Positions 39,095 through 49,124 of a DNA stretch of 63,201 nucleotides are shown here, one piece after another (position 1 is the first letter of the stretch; every line of letters begins with the position of its first letter). The notes under the pieces were generated by a model. That model was not told the DNA's origin, did not search any database, and was given only the letters and a program-made list of their open reading frames with translations. Source of the DNA: an uncultured Bacteroidales bacterium (GTDB lineage Bacteria; Bacteroidota; Bacteroidia; Bacteroidales; CHK158-818); contig CASGEW010000004.1 of NCBI GenBank assembly GCA_949300615.1, positions 1-63,201 of the forward strand. Direction: 5' to 3'. Made by a program: the position numbers and the translations under genes.

Positions 39095-39550
39095 CTATTG
39101 CAACTCGCGGATGATTTCGTGTACCGTATCCACGACCTGAGGAAGTGCCTTTTCAACCGGAGGAGAGAGCTCCATACCGATCTCCTGTACATCCCGTGCC
39201 GAAACGACGACCAAATCAATTTCCGGAATATTCTCTTGCAAGACCATGGCATCTATCATATCTTTCAATCCTACCTCGTGAGCGCTCATCAACCGGGGAT
39301 AATCGGCCGAATATTTGGGTTTTAGCCGCCTTACCGTACCGGGAGGACGGGTATCGAGGGTAGCATCGATCATAATAACATGGTCGTATTGCTGCAAAAT
39401 ACCGATCATAAATATACCTCCCGTCCCTCCATCTAAAACATCTATGCCGGCAGGTATTCCTGTTTGTTGTATTCGATGAACGGCATGGATACCGACTCCT
39501 TCATCTTTAAGTACCCAATTTCCCAAACCCAGGACCAAAATCCGATTCAT
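39095..39550 (-). CDS. hyaD: [NiFe]-hydrogenase maturation protease
   Basis: The 151-residue HybD/HyaD-type endopeptidase removes the C-terminal tail of the large subunit after nickel insertion. The nickel-sensing acidic residues sit in GLGNWVLKDEGVGIHA (Glu near 18), DGGTGG (Asp near 60) and AHEVGLKDM (His near 93). It overlaps the cytochrome b gene upstream by 4 nt and is the last gene of the minus-strand hydrogenase operon. Confidence 0.93.
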   Translation of the reverse strand: MNRILVLGLGNWVLKDEGVGIHAVHRIQQTGIPAGIDVLDGGTGGIFMIGILQQYDHVIMIDATLDTRPPGTVRRLKPKYSADYPRLMSAHEVGLKDMIDAMVLQENIPEIDLVVVSARDVQEIGMELSPPVEKALPQVVDTVHEIIRELQ

Positions 39551-40326
39551 GCATTTATCTCCTTTTCCCTTTTCTTATGTGCTGTTTCCTCCATTTTTTT
39601 ATCCAAAGACAATTGCTTTTTTCTCTTCTCTTCGGACAAGAATTGTTCTACAATTTTTTCATTTATAAATTTCCAACCGCCTATCATGGAGGAGGCTATC
39701 CCGTTGCGCTCAATATAGTCGTGGTAAAAAACCAGATATACGTGTACGATGATAAACAACACGAAAAACCACATCAAGATATGGTGGATGTTACGAACCG
39801 GAAAGAACCCATTCATGCTGATCAACAAATCCTGAAAATAGGGAGCATACCACGCATCGCTGGATGCACTGAACATGGAAAATCCGGTAACAATCTGAAC
39901 AATGGATACGACCAACAGGCCGAAATAGGTAAAGGCGGCCAGGGAGTTGTGCCCAATGTCGTAAACCGGTTTGGGAGTCAGCAACAACACATCCACCTTT
40001 ATAGTCTCAAAAATGCCGTTAATTTGTTTGCGGGTAATCGGAATAAAATTGTTCCACCGGGCAAAAACATTGCCTGCAAAGGCCCAGTATATACGTACCG
40101 CCAAATTGATTACAAATATAAAAGCGGCGATGAAATGTGCTAATCTCACCCACCCGAACCAATAATTAAACTCCGGTGCCGTACCGTGCATAATGGCAGG
40201 CGGGTCTCCGATAATAAATCCGGTTACAATCAAAACGGTAATTGTAAAGGCATTTACCCAATGGAAAATACGTACGGGCAGTTGCCATACATATACTTCT
40301 CTCAACGACGGTTTTCGACTAATCAT
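39547..40326 (-). CDS. hyaC: [NiFe]-hydrogenase cytochrome b subunit
   Basis: The 259-residue inner-membrane protein has four or five transmembrane helices and the heme-ligand histidines expected of HyaC/HupC: IFHWVNAFTI, HFIAAFIFVIN, HNSLAAFTYFG and HHILMWFFVLFIIVHVYLVFYHDY. It passes electrons from the periplasmic hydrogenase to menaquinone. A charged 30-residue cytosolic tail (KRKKQLSLDKKMEE) follows the last helix. It is 12 nt after hyaB. Confidence 0.93.
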   Translation of the reverse strand: MISRKPSLREVYVWQLPVRIFHWVNAFTITVLIVTGFIIGDPPAIMHGTAPEFNYWFGWVRLAHFIAAFIFVINLAVRIYWAFAGNVFARWNNFIPITRKQINGIFETIKVDVLLLTPKPVYDIGHNSLAAFTYFGLLVVSIVQIVTGFSMFSASSDAWYAPYFQDLLISMNGFFPVRNIHHILMWFFVLFIIVHVYLVFYHDYIERNGIASSMIGGWKFINEKIVEQFLSEEKRKKQLSLDKKMEETAHKKREKEINA

Positions 40327-40338
40327 ATCCTGGTGTTT

Positions 40339-42057
40339 TTACATACAATCTAACTGATGGACGAATGAACCTTTTTCGTCATACAAATGAACGGCGCAGG
40401 CCAAACAGGGATCGAACGAATGAATCGTTCTGATAATTTCCAACGGTACAGAGGGGTCGAATACGGGTGTCCCTATCAACGAAGCCTCGAATGCAGAATG
40501 TTGTCCTTTGGTATCGCGGGGAGAACCGTTCCAGGTAGTGGGGACTACCATCTGATACCGGGACACTTTCTTGTCCGATATGTCCACGTAATGGGCCAAA
40601 GAGCCCCGGGGCGCTTCGGTAAGCCCGTATCCTTGGGCTTTCTTGGGCCAGGTAGAGGGTTCCCAATAGGTGTTATTGAACATCCGGTAATCTCCCGACT
40701 TGATGTTACTTAACAACTGGCGATAGAAATCGCCCATCCAATCGGCCACCAACGAAGACTCCATGGCACGTGCCAATGTTCTCCCTACGGTAGAATAAAG
40801 GGCCTCCAACGGCACATTCAATTGGGCCAGGCACTTGTCTGTAAGCTCCTTATACGGTTCGTACCCAGAGGCATACCCGACAATGAAGCGAGCCAGAGGC
40901 CCGGTCTCCATGGGCATTCCTTTATAACGGGGCGTTTTAATCCAGCTATACGGTTTATCTACGTCCAGGTATTCGTATGGAGGCGTAGGCCCGGTATAAT
41001 CCAATACCGTTTCGCCCACCGAAGGGTGAAGCCCTACATCTTTTCCTTCGGCATACTTGTACCACGAGTTATTGACAAACTCCTGCAATCCATCCATATC
41101 GGTAGGGTCAAACGGCTCTACGTGGGACAGGTCCCGATCTACAACAATTCCTCGGGGACTTTTGTAGGTTGGCAGCTCGCCGTAATTTCCCATCGGGAAA
41201 TCTCCATATGAGATGTAATTTCTCAATCCTCCGCCTATTTTAGTCCACTCCGGATAGTACGAGGCGATGGCCAACACGTCGGGCAGATAAACTTGCTGGG
41301 CAAATTGTTGCGTCTCTTCGATAATCTCCGCTACATAGCTCAATCGTTCCAGATTCAACGCATTCGGGTCGTTTATATTCACGGCACAGGCCATCCCGCC
41401 AACCAGGAAATTGGGATGCGGGTTTTTCCCTCCGAATATGGTTTGGATTTTTACAATATCTTTCTGTACTTCAAGCGCCTCCAAATAGTGGGCAACTCCT
41501 AACAGATTTACTGCCGGCGGCAATTTATAGGCTGGATGACCCCAATACCCGTTAGCAAAGATTCCCAGCTGGCTGGTATCCATGAAGTTCTTAATTTTTT
41601 TCTGTATATCGGCAAAATACCCAACAGAACTTTTGGGCCAGGGCGATATGCTCTGGGCAATTGCCGAGGTTTCTTTGGGATCGGCTTTTAGGGCAGAAAC
41701 AACATCGACCCAATCCAACGCCTGCAACTGGTAGAAATGTACCACATGATCCTGTTCCATCAAAGCTGCCTGCATCAGGTTCCGTACCATCTCGGCATTG
41801 GGAGGTACGACAATTCCCAACGCATTTTCGACAGCCCGTACCGAGCACAACGAATGGATAGAGGTGCATACCCCGCATACCCGGCCGACATAGGCCCAAA
41901 CTTCCCGCGGATCGCGGCCTTGTGCTATCAATTCCAATCCGCGTATCATCGTTCCGGAGCTGTACGCATCTTTGATGATTCCGTTTTCTACATCGGCCTC
42001 AATACGTAAATGTCCCTCTATGCGGGTAACCGGATCTACTACGATTCTTTTTGCCAT
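40339..42057 (-). CDS. hyaB: [NiFe]-hydrogenase large subunit
   Basis: The 572-residue catalytic subunit has both nickel motifs: RVCGVC (C61, C64) and DPCLAC (C551, C554). The sequence after the second motif, AVH/LYDEKG, marks the processing site after His557, leaving a 15-residue tail for HyaD to remove. The motif pattern and partner genes place it with group 1 membrane-bound uptake hydrogenases. The enzyme oxidises H2 at the periplasmic face. Confidence 0.96.
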   Translation of the reverse strand: MAKRIVVDPVTRIEGHLRIEADVENGIIKDAYSSGTMIRGLELIAQGRDPREVWAYVGRVCGVCTSIHSLCSVRAVENALGIVVPPNAEMVRNLMQAALMEQDHVVHFYQLQALDWVDVVSALKADPKETSAIAQSISPWPKSSVGYFADIQKKIKNFMDTSQLGIFANGYWGHPAYKLPPAVNLLGVAHYLEALEVQKDIVKIQTIFGGKNPHPNFLVGGMACAVNINDPNALNLERLSYVAEIIEETQQFAQQVYLPDVLAIASYYPEWTKIGGGLRNYISYGDFPMGNYGELPTYKSPRGIVVDRDLSHVEPFDPTDMDGLQEFVNNSWYKYAEGKDVGLHPSVGETVLDYTGPTPPYEYLDVDKPYSWIKTPRYKGMPMETGPLARFIVGYASGYEPYKELTDKCLAQLNVPLEALYSTVGRTLARAMESSLVADWMGDFYRQLLSNIKSGDYRMFNNTYWEPSTWPKKAQGYGLTEAPRGSLAHYVDISDKKVSRYQMVVPTTWNGSPRDTKGQHSAFEASLIGTPVFDPSVPLEIIRTIHSFDPCLACAVHLYDEKGSFVHQLDCM

Positions 42058-42098
42058 ATTCTGTTCTGTTTTAATACTGCATTAATTCGTTTTTTTAA

Positions 42099-43277
42099 CT
42101 ATTCCCCCTTCTCCTTTTTTTCACGATCGGCCATTTGCCTGCGTTCCTCCTCCATCCGGGCTTTTTGACGTTCATATTCTTCGGTATTGATACTGATGTC
42201 GTCCAACTGGTTCTTTATCAGTTTGCGTTTCTGGATATTGGTAACTACGGCATGCACCAAGACACCTCCCAAGGTAACGGCACCAAGGGCAGCCCCTATT
42301 TGGTCGGATGTAGCCTCTATGCCGATACCGTGAACATCGGGAATATGGCTGTACAACGGAGCATAATCCCAAAAATCGGGTTCTGCACATCCGATACATC
42401 CGTGCCCGGACTGGATGGGATAACTGATGCAATTATTCCATTTGATTACGGCGCAGGAGTTGAACGTATTAGGCCCTTTGCATCCCATATAATAGAGACA
42501 ATATCCTTTCTTGGCATTCTCATCGTCGAACGACTGTACAAAAAGTCCCGCATCATAGGCAGGACGCCTGTAACAAGTGTCGTGTACCCGACGGCCGTAA
42601 AACACTTTCGGACGACCCATGTTATCGAGCTCGGGCAATCGGTCGAACGTCAAGATATAGGTAATGACCCCAGCCATCACATCTGCAATGGGAGGACACC
42701 CCTGTACGTTGATCACCGGTTTACCGGAAAAGATTTTATGCACCGGTTCCGTCTCCGTGGGATTGGGACGTGCCCGTTGAATACATCCCGACGAAGCACA
42801 GTTTCCCCATGCAATAATCGCTTCGGCCCCGGCAGCACTCTCGTCGAACACCTGTTTGGCCGACCGGCCGGCAATCGTACAATAGCCGGGACTGCCCAAC
42901 GGAATAGAGCCTTCTACAATCAGGATATACTTCCCGTAATTTTTCTTCATCGACTCGGCTTTTACCGCCTCGGCCTGTTCTCCGGAAGCGGCCATCAAGG
43001 TATCGGAATAATCCAACGAAATCATTTCCAACAGAATCTGTCCCACCAGCGGATGCGACGCTCTTATAAACGACTCGCTGCAACAGGTACACTCCTGGAA
43101 ATGTTCCCAGATAACCGGTTTACGAGGTTTGGTTTGCAATGCGTCGATAATCTGAGCAACACCGGTACTCTGCAATCCCAACATTCCTCCTACCAAACCA
43201 CAAAATTTCAAAAAATCACGGCGGGAATATCCCTTTTCGATCAACTCCTGATAAAACGTTTTGTTTGTAGTATCCAT
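42099..43277 (-). CDS. hyaA: [NiFe]-hydrogenase small subunit
   Basis: The 392-residue Fe-S electron-transfer subunit has a Tat signal SRRDFLKFCG (residues 18-27), so the folded heterodimer is exported. Cluster ligands include ECTCCSE (62-68), WGNCASSGC, NVQGCPP, the His of RRVHDTC, the medial/distal CxxxCxxxxxxC sets and GHGCIGCAEPDFWD. The supernumerary Cys beside the proximal cluster (CTCC) resembles that of oxygen-tolerant or group 1d enzymes. A C-terminal transmembrane helix (about 335-355) and a long charged tail anchor it. Confidence 0.95.
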   Translation of the reverse strand: MDTTNKTFYQELIEKGYSRRDFLKFCGLVGGMLGLQSTGVAQIIDALQTKPRKPVIWEHFQECTCCSESFIRASHPLVGQILLEMISLDYSDTLMAASGEQAEAVKAESMKKNYGKYILIVEGSIPLGSPGYCTIAGRSAKQVFDESAAGAEAIIAWGNCASSGCIQRARPNPTETEPVHKIFSGKPVINVQGCPPIADVMAGVITYILTFDRLPELDNMGRPKVFYGRRVHDTCYRRPAYDAGLFVQSFDDENAKKGYCLYYMGCKGPNTFNSCAVIKWNNCISYPIQSGHGCIGCAEPDFWDYAPLYSHIPDVHGIGIEATSDQIGAALGAVTLGGVLVHAVVTNIQKRKLIKNQLDDISINTEEYERQKARMEEERRQMADREKKEKGE

Positions 43278-43295
43278 AGGGCAATTTATTTAATA

Positions 43296-44348
43296 TCAAC
43301 AAATACGAGGCAACTGTTCTCCCGATATGACATCCACGATACGATGTCCTCCATACAGGGTTTTCAACGTTACTATTCCTGCACTTTTTTCGCTAACACG
43401 GCCTATTACGGCCGCATTTCTCCCCAAATCGCCGTTCTGTAAAATCCGGACAGCTTCCCGGGCGTGCGGCTCGGGGACAAAAATCAAAACAATCCCTTCG
43501 TTGGCCACGCACAGCGGATCGAGTCCCAACAAATCGCACGCAGCCCATACCGGCTGGCTTATCGGCAACTGTGTTTCGTCTATCTCTATCGTTACCTGTG
43601 CCTTTCGTGCTATCTCATTCAACGTGGCAGATACTCCTCCCCGGGTAGGATCTCGCAAAAGATGAATATTCGGGACAGCTGACAGCAGATTGGTTATCAG
43701 ACCGTTCAACGGTGCCGTATCGCTCTTTAATTCCGATTCAAACCCCAAGCTGTCGCGCGTGGAAAGAATGGTTATTCCGTGCTCTCCTATCAACCCGCTG
43801 ACAATCACGACATCGCCCGGTACAACGTTCGTCGGGGAGATATGGATACCGTCAGGGACTATCCCCAGGCCGGAAGTATTGATATATATCCCGTCTCCAT
43901 TCCCTTTTTCCACCACCTTGGTATCGCCGGTAATGATCTCCACTCCGGCTTTTCGGGCGGCAGACGACATGGTATTGACAATTCGCTGCAAATCGGCCAT
44001 CGGAAACCCCTCTTCCAAAATGAATCCCGTCGTCAGGTATTTCGGAATAGCTCCGCAACAGGCCAAATCGTTTACCGTACCGTTGATGGCAAGGTCTCCG
44101 ATATTGCCTCCGGGAAAGAAGAGCGGATTGACTACAAACGAATCGGTTGTCATGGCCAAGCGATCGCCTCGTACGGGAATGATCGCTCCATCGTGTTCTT
44201 GTGCCAAATATTTATTCTTAAAAGCAGGGAAAAATATCTTGTCAATCAGCTGTTGTGTCAGCTTTCCCCCGCCTCCATGCGCCAATATTACCTGCTCATA
44301 CCGAGCGATGGGTAACGGACAAGCCTGCTTTAATTGGGTTTCTGTCAT
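43296..44348 (-). CDS. hypE: Hydrogenase maturation factor HypE
   Basis: The PurM-like enzyme is 351 residues from the ATG at 44346-44348. It dehydrates the carbamoyl group received from HypF into the thiocyanate that supplies cyanide to the active-site iron. The C-terminus is the required PRIC (EQLPRIC). Other signatures are LAHGGGGKLTQQLI and DPTRGGVSATLNEIA. A 37-codon upstream frame lies inside hypD and was rejected. It overlaps the hypD end by 53 nt. Confidence 0.95.
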   Translation of the reverse strand: MTETQLKQACPLPIARYEQVILAHGGGGKLTQQLIDKIFFPAFKNKYLAQEHDGAIIPVRGDRLAMTTDSFVVNPLFFPGGNIGDLAINGTVNDLACCGAIPKYLTTGFILEEGFPMADLQRIVNTMSSAARKAGVEIITGDTKVVEKGNGDGIYINTSGLGIVPDGIHISPTNVVPGDVVIVSGLIGEHGITILSTRDSLGFESELKSDTAPLNGLITNLLSAVPNIHLLRDPTRGGVSATLNEIARKAQVTIEIDETQLPISQPVWAACDLLGLDPLCVANEGIVLIFVPEPHAREAVRILQNGDLGRNAAVIGRVSEKSAGIVTLKTLYGGHRIVDVISGEQLPRIC

Positions 44349-45429
44349 AACGATTTCTTTTATAACGATAATAGGCGGCACAGGTTCCCTCCGAAGATAC
44401 CATCGGCGCTCCCAACGGATGTTCCGGAGTACAAGCCTGACCAAACAAAGGGCAATCATGCGGGGATATTTTGCCGCTTAGTATCTTTCCGGCTTGACAC
44501 CGATCGGGAACAGATTGTTCCTGCTTTAATTGGAAACGTTTAACCGCATCGTATTGTTTATACGCTTCGTTGATTTTAAAACCGCTTTCTTTCAATAACC
44601 CAAGGCCTCGCCACTCTTGATCAGATCGCTCAAATACCTGCTTTATACAACGTAGGGCCTGTTCATTACCGGAAAGTTCTACCACGCGGGAATAGGCATT
44701 GTCCACACCGGGCTGTTTCGCTTCCAACCTTCTAACACACCATAAAATTCCATACAACAAGTCGGAAGGTTCAAATCCGGTAACAGCAACCGGCGTTTGC
44801 CATTTACGGGAAAAAGACTCATATTCCCGTATCCCGGTAACAGCACAAACATGGCCTGCGGCCAAGAATCCGTCAATGACATTCTCCGGATCGGACAACA
44901 ACGCTTCCATGGCCGGAAGCACCGATACCAATGCCGGCAAAAGGGAAAAGTTCTTTATCCGACGTTGACAAGCAACCTGTAATACCAAAGCATACATCGG
45001 TAAGGCCGTCTCAAAACCGATCGCCAAGAAGACAACCTGTAAATGCGGATTCTCTGCGGCAAGCTGCAAGGCATCGAGCGGGGAGTAGAACATCTTTACG
45101 CCACCTCCCCGCGATTTAGCCGATTGCAAATCGCCCAAGATTCCCGGTACACGCATCATATCGCCAAACGTACACAAACATACGCCGGGTTGCATGGAAA
45201 GCCTTATGGCATTGTCTATAACCGATACCGGAGTAACACAAACGGGACATCCGGGACCATGTATCAGCCGAATCTGCTGCGGTAGCATATCTTCTATGCC
45301 ATATTGGGCCAGCGCGTGCGTTTGTCCACCGCATACCTCCATGATATTCCAACTCCGGGTCGTAATACGGTGTATGGCGTGGCACAACTCTTTTACATCT
45401 TCCGGATTCCGGAAAGAGGAATTAATCAT
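44296..45429 (-). CDS. hypD: Hydrogenase maturation factor HypD
   Basis: The protein is 377 residues from the ATG at 45427-45429, which gives the family-like start INSSFRNPEDVKEL and lies in the hypC stop region. HypD carries a [4Fe-4S] cluster and with HypC builds the Fe(CN)2CO unit. Conserved blocks are EVCGGQTHALAQYG, GPGCPVCVTP, GFETALPMYAL, and the C-terminal CxxCxxG-like region HDCPLFGQACTPEHPLGAPMVSSEGTCAAYY. Two Mets further upstream in the hypC gene are possible starts. Confidence 0.94.
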   Translation of the reverse strand: MINSSFRNPEDVKELCHAIHRITTRSWNIMEVCGGQTHALAQYGIEDMLPQQIRLIHGPGCPVCVTPVSVIDNAIRLSMQPGVCLCTFGDMMRVPGILGDLQSAKSRGGGVKMFYSPLDALQLAAENPHLQVVFLAIGFETALPMYALVLQVACQRRIKNFSLLPALVSVLPAMEALLSDPENVIDGFLAAGHVCAVTGIREYESFSRKWQTPVAVTGFEPSDLLYGILWCVRRLEAKQPGVDNAYSRVVELSGNEQALRCIKQVFERSDQEWRGLGLLKESGFKINEAYKQYDAVKRFQLKQEQSVPDRCQAGKILSGKISPHDCPLFGQACTPEHPLGAPMVSSEGTCAAYYRYKRNRYDRNPIKAGLSVTHRSV

Positions 45430-45673
45430 CTGTTGCATACTGTTTTGAAAAATGAGCAAGAGTTTTAAAATCTTCGAGCGTTTTCAAGGCCTCTTCGGTA
45501 TTAACCTTGCAAAGGGCCACTCCGGCATAGGCCAACAGATAATCGCCGGGAAGGACATCCACATATTCGACGCAAACCGATTTTGAGATTCCGCCAAAAT
45601 CGACCTTTGCCATCTGTAATCCCTCCGCAGGGCGGTCTATTTCCAATACTTTTCCAGGTATTGCCAAACACAT
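45422..45673 (-). CDS. hypC: Hydrogenase maturation chaperone HypC
   Basis: The protein is 83 residues, starting MCLAIPGKVLEID. The N-terminal Cys2 binds the iron and interacts with HypD and the large subunit. The OB-like body has VDFGGISKSVCVEYVDVLPGDYLLAYAGVAL. A long upstream extension of the frame (to 45832) overlaps hypF on the other strand and was rejected. It is the first gene of the leftward hydrogenase operon, 72 nt from the divergent hypF start. Confidence 0.94.
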   Translation of the reverse strand: MCLAIPGKVLEIDRPAEGLQMAKVDFGGISKSVCVEYVDVLPGDYLLAYAGVALCKVNTEEALKTLEDFKTLAHFSKQYATDD

Positions 45674-45745
45674 ATTTTTTAAGTTTTTATTTAATAAGAA
45701 CAATATTTCGTCTCTTTTGTTTTGTGGTATAAAGAAAGGAGATGC
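45674..45745. promoter_or_regulatory. Divergent hypC/hypF control region
   Basis: These 72 nt must hold promoters for both hydrogenase operons. A strong AAGGAG ribosome-binding site (45735-45740) precedes hypF, unusual for this organism, where most genes lack one. No consensus TAnnTTTG is evident, so an alternative sigma factor or activator may be needed. Confidence 0.5.
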
Positions 45746-48004
45746 ATGAACCATCACTATTTCATACACATCGAGGGACTTGTACAAGGGGTGGGATTCC
45801 GCCCGTTCATTTACCAACTGGCTCGGGAGCACCGTTTGTCGGGATGTGTGGACAACCGAAACGACGGCGTATATATTGAGCTGGATTGTTCGGGGAAAGA
45901 GGTAAAACGTTTTATCCGCGATATATTAAGTAAAAAACCGAAGATAGCGCATATCCGGAACTATGCCGTCTCGCGATTACCGGCGACATCCGGGTTTTCG
46001 GATTTCCAGATTAACGAAAGCAAAGAATCCGGATCGCAAATAACGCGGATCAGCCCGGATATTGCCGTATGCGAAGATTGCCTGCGGGACAGGGGCACCC
46101 AACCGCACCGTCTGTTCTACCCGTTTATAAACTGTACGCACTGCGGCCCTCGGTTCTCAATTATCAAGGATTTACCCTACGATCGGCAGCAAACGACCAT
46201 GAGTGAATTTAAGATGTGCAGCCGCTGTCAGTCAGAATATGAAAACCTGACCGACCGAAGATTTCACGCCCAACCCATCGCCTGCAACGATTGCGGACCC
46301 CGGTACACCGGTACAGACGATTCTGGCATACTTTCGACCGACTATCCCTCTCTTTTACACAAAATCACCGCAACAATCCAATCGGGAGGTATTGTAGCGA
46401 TAAAAGGGTTAGGGGGATACAACCTGCTATGCGACGCACACAATACGAAAAGCATTTTACGGCTGCGGCAAATCAAACAACGGGAGAAGAAACCTTTTGC
46501 CGTCATGTTTCCCGACGAAAACAGAGCCAAGAGATGGCTCGACATAACCGATACCGAATCGGCGCTCTTAAACTCCTGGCGCAAACCTATCGTCTTGTTG
46601 AGGGAACACCAAAAACTAAACCCCGAACTGAACCGGGGATTGACAACGCTGGGTGCGATACTGCCCTATATGCCCATCCATTTCGACATTTTCAAAAACA
46701 GCAACCTGGATGCGGTGGTTTTCAGCAGCGGAAACTTCGGAGACGAGCCGATTATAACAGACAACGAAGAGGCTGAAAAGAAACTCCGGCCAATCGCCGA
46801 CCTATTCGTATCCCACAACCGGGATATTCACAACCGGGTGGATGATTCGGTCGTACAATGTATTCACAACGATTTCCAGATTATCCGTCGTTCAAGGGGA
46901 TATGTTCCCGAGCCGATCATTACCCAAGGACAAACGGAAGGTATTCTGGCCTTCGGGGCAGAAAAAACGGCATCGTTTGCTGTGGGGAAATCGAAAGAGA
47001 TTATCCAGAGCCAATACATCGGGAATCTGTCCAACGTAGAGACGTTTGAATTCTACCAAGAGACAATCCAGCGGTTTTGCCGACTGTTTCGGTTCACCCC
47101 ACGTTATCTGGTCTGCGATCTGCATCCCGATTACCTATCGACCCGATTGGCCCAAGAGATGTCGGCAAAAACAGAAATCGAATTGCTGCAAGTACAGCAC
47201 CATCATGCCCACGCCGTATCCGTTATGATAGAGCATCGTCTTTACGACGATGTCCTGGCTATCTGTTTGGACGGGACTGGATTGGGTACGGATTCCTGTT
47301 CGTGGGGAGGAGAAGTGCTGCGATGCAACCGAAACACATTTTCCCGGTTAAGGCACCTCCCATACGTGGCATTGCCCGGGGGAGACAAAGCCGCCAAACA
47401 GGGATGGCGGATGGCGGTCTCGTACCTGCACCATTATCGGCTACCGATTCCCGAATCATTGAAAAAGGCTATCGGAATAGAGAAAATAGAGGGAATCAAA
47501 CAGATGATAGACAAACAAATCAATACCCCCTGTACATCGAGTTGCGGCCGTTTGTTCGATGCCGTATCGGCACTATTGGGCATCTGCTATCAAAACAGTT
47601 TTCAGGGAGAAGCGGCCATCCTACTGGAACACACGGCATCGGAAAGGGAAACGGGAACCTATCCCCTTCCCCGTCAGGGATTTTCTTTTCAACTTCTGTT
47701 CGAGGGCATCTTAGATGATTTGTCCCAACATATTTCCCGGGAGAATATTGCCGCAAAGTTTCACAATACACTGGCTTCCGTGTTATTAAATAATGTATTA
47801 GAGTTACTGAATGAAACAGGTCTCTCTAAAATCGTCCTTTCGGGAGGGGTATTTCAAAACAAAAAGTTGTTACAGTTGTTAATACAACAGTTCAAGGATA
47901 AAAAAATTCCTTGCTATTATACCAGGCAAATTCCTTGCAACGACGCCGGTATCGCCGTCGGGCAATTAGGTATAGGAGCTGCCGCTTTTTATAAACAACC
48001 ATAA
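45746..48004 (+). CDS. hypF: Carbamoyltransferase HypF
   Basis: The protein is 752 residues from the ATG at 45746. It has an acylphosphatase domain (about 1-90; GLVQGVGFRPF). Two zinc-finger pairs follow (CEDC/CTHC at about 110-145, CSRC/CNDC at about 160-195). Then come a YrdC domain and a Kae1-like carbamoyltransferase domain with the metal HHHAHAVSVM near 490 and GGVFQNKKLL. It makes carbamoyl-AMP from carbamoyl phosphate and hands the carbamoyl group to the C-terminal Cys of HypE. hypA follows 2 nt later. Confidence 0.95.
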   Translation: MNHHYFIHIEGLVQGVGFRPFIYQLAREHRLSGCVDNRNDGVYIELDCSGKEVKRFIRDILSKKPKIAHIRNYAVSRLPATSGFSDFQINESKESGSQITRISPDIAVCEDCLRDRGTQPHRLFYPFINCTHCGPRFSIIKDLPYDRQQTTMSEFKMCSRCQSEYENLTDRRFHAQPIACNDCGPRYTGTDDSGILSTDYPSLLHKITATIQSGGIVAIKGLGGYNLLCDAHNTKSILRLRQIKQREKKPFAVMFPDENRAKRWLDITDTESALLNSWRKPIVLLREHQKLNPELNRGLTTLGAILPYMPIHFDIFKNSNLDAVVFSSGNFGDEPIITDNEEAEKKLRPIADLFVSHNRDIHNRVDDSVVQCIHNDFQIIRRSRGYVPEPIITQGQTEGILAFGAEKTASFAVGKSKEIIQSQYIGNLSNVETFEFYQETIQRFCRLFRFTPRYLVCDLHPDYLSTRLAQEMSAKTEIELLQVQHHHAHAVSVMIEHRLYDDVLAICLDGTGLGTDSCSWGGEVLRCNRNTFSRLRHLPYVALPGGDKAAKQGWRMAVSYLHHYRLPIPESLKKAIGIEKIEGIKQMIDKQINTPCTSSCGRLFDAVSALLGICYQNSFQGEAAILLEHTASERETGTYPLPRQGFSFQLLFEGILDDLSQHISRENIAAKFHNTLASVLLNNVLELLNETGLSKIVLSGGVFQNKKLLQLLIQQFKDKKIPCYYTRQIPCNDAGIAVGQLGIGAAAFYKQP

Positions 48005-48006
48005 TT

Positions 48007-48345
48007 ATGCACGAACTATCCATCGCATTAAGTATTGTCAATTTAGCCGTTCAAGAAGCCAAAAACAACGGGAACAACCAACTATCGGAACTGGAAATAG
48101 AGGTCGGCGAACTGGCCGGCGTTGACATCGAAGGGCTCGACTTCTCCCTGGGAATTATCTTGAAAAGCAGCCGGATGAATGTCAGCCACAAAATTGATAC
48201 CATTGCGGCTATCTCCCATTGCAATATCTGCAAAAAAGATTTCAGCGTTATCCGGAAATATACAAGTTGCCCGTTTTGCGGATCGAAAGATACATACCTG
48301 AAAAAGGGCCATGAACTCCGTTTAAAATCAATTGTTGTCGAATAA
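48007..48345 (+). CDS. hypA: Hydrogenase nickel insertion protein HypA
   Basis: The 112-residue nickel metallochaperone begins MHELSIA, where the N-terminal Met1-His2 binds nickel. The zinc-finger cysteines C72, C75, C88 and C91 lie in CNIC...CPFC. It passes nickel to the large subunit together with HypB, which follows 20 nt downstream. Confidence 0.95.
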   Translation: MHELSIALSIVNLAVQEAKNNGNNQLSELEIEVGELAGVDIEGLDFSLGIILKSSRMNVSHKIDTIAAISHCNICKKDFSVIRKYTSCPFCGSKDTYLKKGHELRLKSIVVE

Positions 48346-48365
48346 AAACCAAAATCGATATATTT

Positions 48366-49124
48366 ATGTGTAGAACTTGCGGATGTAGCGAACATCACCT
48401 TGTACAGGAACCGCATCTGACCCATGAACAGATGCATACTTGGGGAATAGAACATCACCATCACCCTGAAAACAGGTCTGTCATCGAAGTGGAGAAAGAT
48501 ATTCTTTCCCATAACAACCACATGGCCGAACGTATCAGAGGCTATCTGGATGCGCGGAATATATACGCCATCAACCTGGTCAGCTCTCCCGGCTCCGGAA
48601 AAACTTCGTTGTTGGAGGCAACCATAAAAGCCCTCACAGGAAAAATAGAGATGGGTGTCATCGAAGGAGACCAGCATACATCGAACGATGCCAAACGTAT
48701 TATGAACTTGGGCGTTCATACGGTACAAATCAATACGGAAACCGGTTGTCATTTGGAGGCCGGTGAAATATACAATACGATAAAACAGATGAATCTGCCG
48801 ACAGATTCACTCCTTTTCATCGAGAATATCGGTAATCTGGTATGTCCGGCGCTGTTCGATTTAGGAGAAAACGAACGAGCCGTAATGATCAGCGTAACCG
48901 AGGGCGACGACAAACCCCTCAAATACCCCTATATGTTCGAGAGCGCCCAAACCTGCATCATCAACAAAATAGACCTATTGCCTTACCTGCAATGCAATAT
49001 TGAAGAGATAAAACAAAATGCTTTGTCCATCAATCCTCATCTCCTGTTTTTCGAGGTGTCAGCTTTACAGGGCATCGGCATGGAGAATTGGATATCGCAT
49101 CTTTTACAACATACTCAATCGTAA
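48366..49124 (+). CDS. hypB: Hydrogenase nickel GTPase HypB
   Basis: The 252-residue GTPase has the N-terminal nickel site CRTCGC (residues 2-7) and a short His-rich stretch (EHHHHPEN). The G-protein core follows: P-loop SSPGSGKTS near 76-84, EGDQHTSNDA, and NKIDLLPYL. GTP hydrolysis drives release of nickel to the active site. Its TAA overlaps the ATG of the following methyltransferase (TAATG). Confidence 0.95.
   Translation: MCRTCGCSEHHLVQEPHLTHEQMHTWGIEHHHHPENRSVIEVEKDILSHNNHMAERIRGYLDARNIYAINLVSSPGSGKTSLLEATIKALTGKIEMGVIEGDQHTSNDAKRIMNLGVHTVQINTETGCHLEAGEIYNTIKQMNLPTDSLLFIENIGNLVCPALFDLGENERAVMISVTEGDDKPLKYPYMFESAQTCIINKIDLLPYLQCNIEEIKQNALSINPHLLFFEVSALQGIGMENWISHLLQHTQS

Noticed and set aside
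42135..43442. A 435-codon plus-strand frame opposite hyaA
   Set aside because: It is fully antisense to the Tat-exported small subunit with intact Fe-S motifs; it is a shadow frame.
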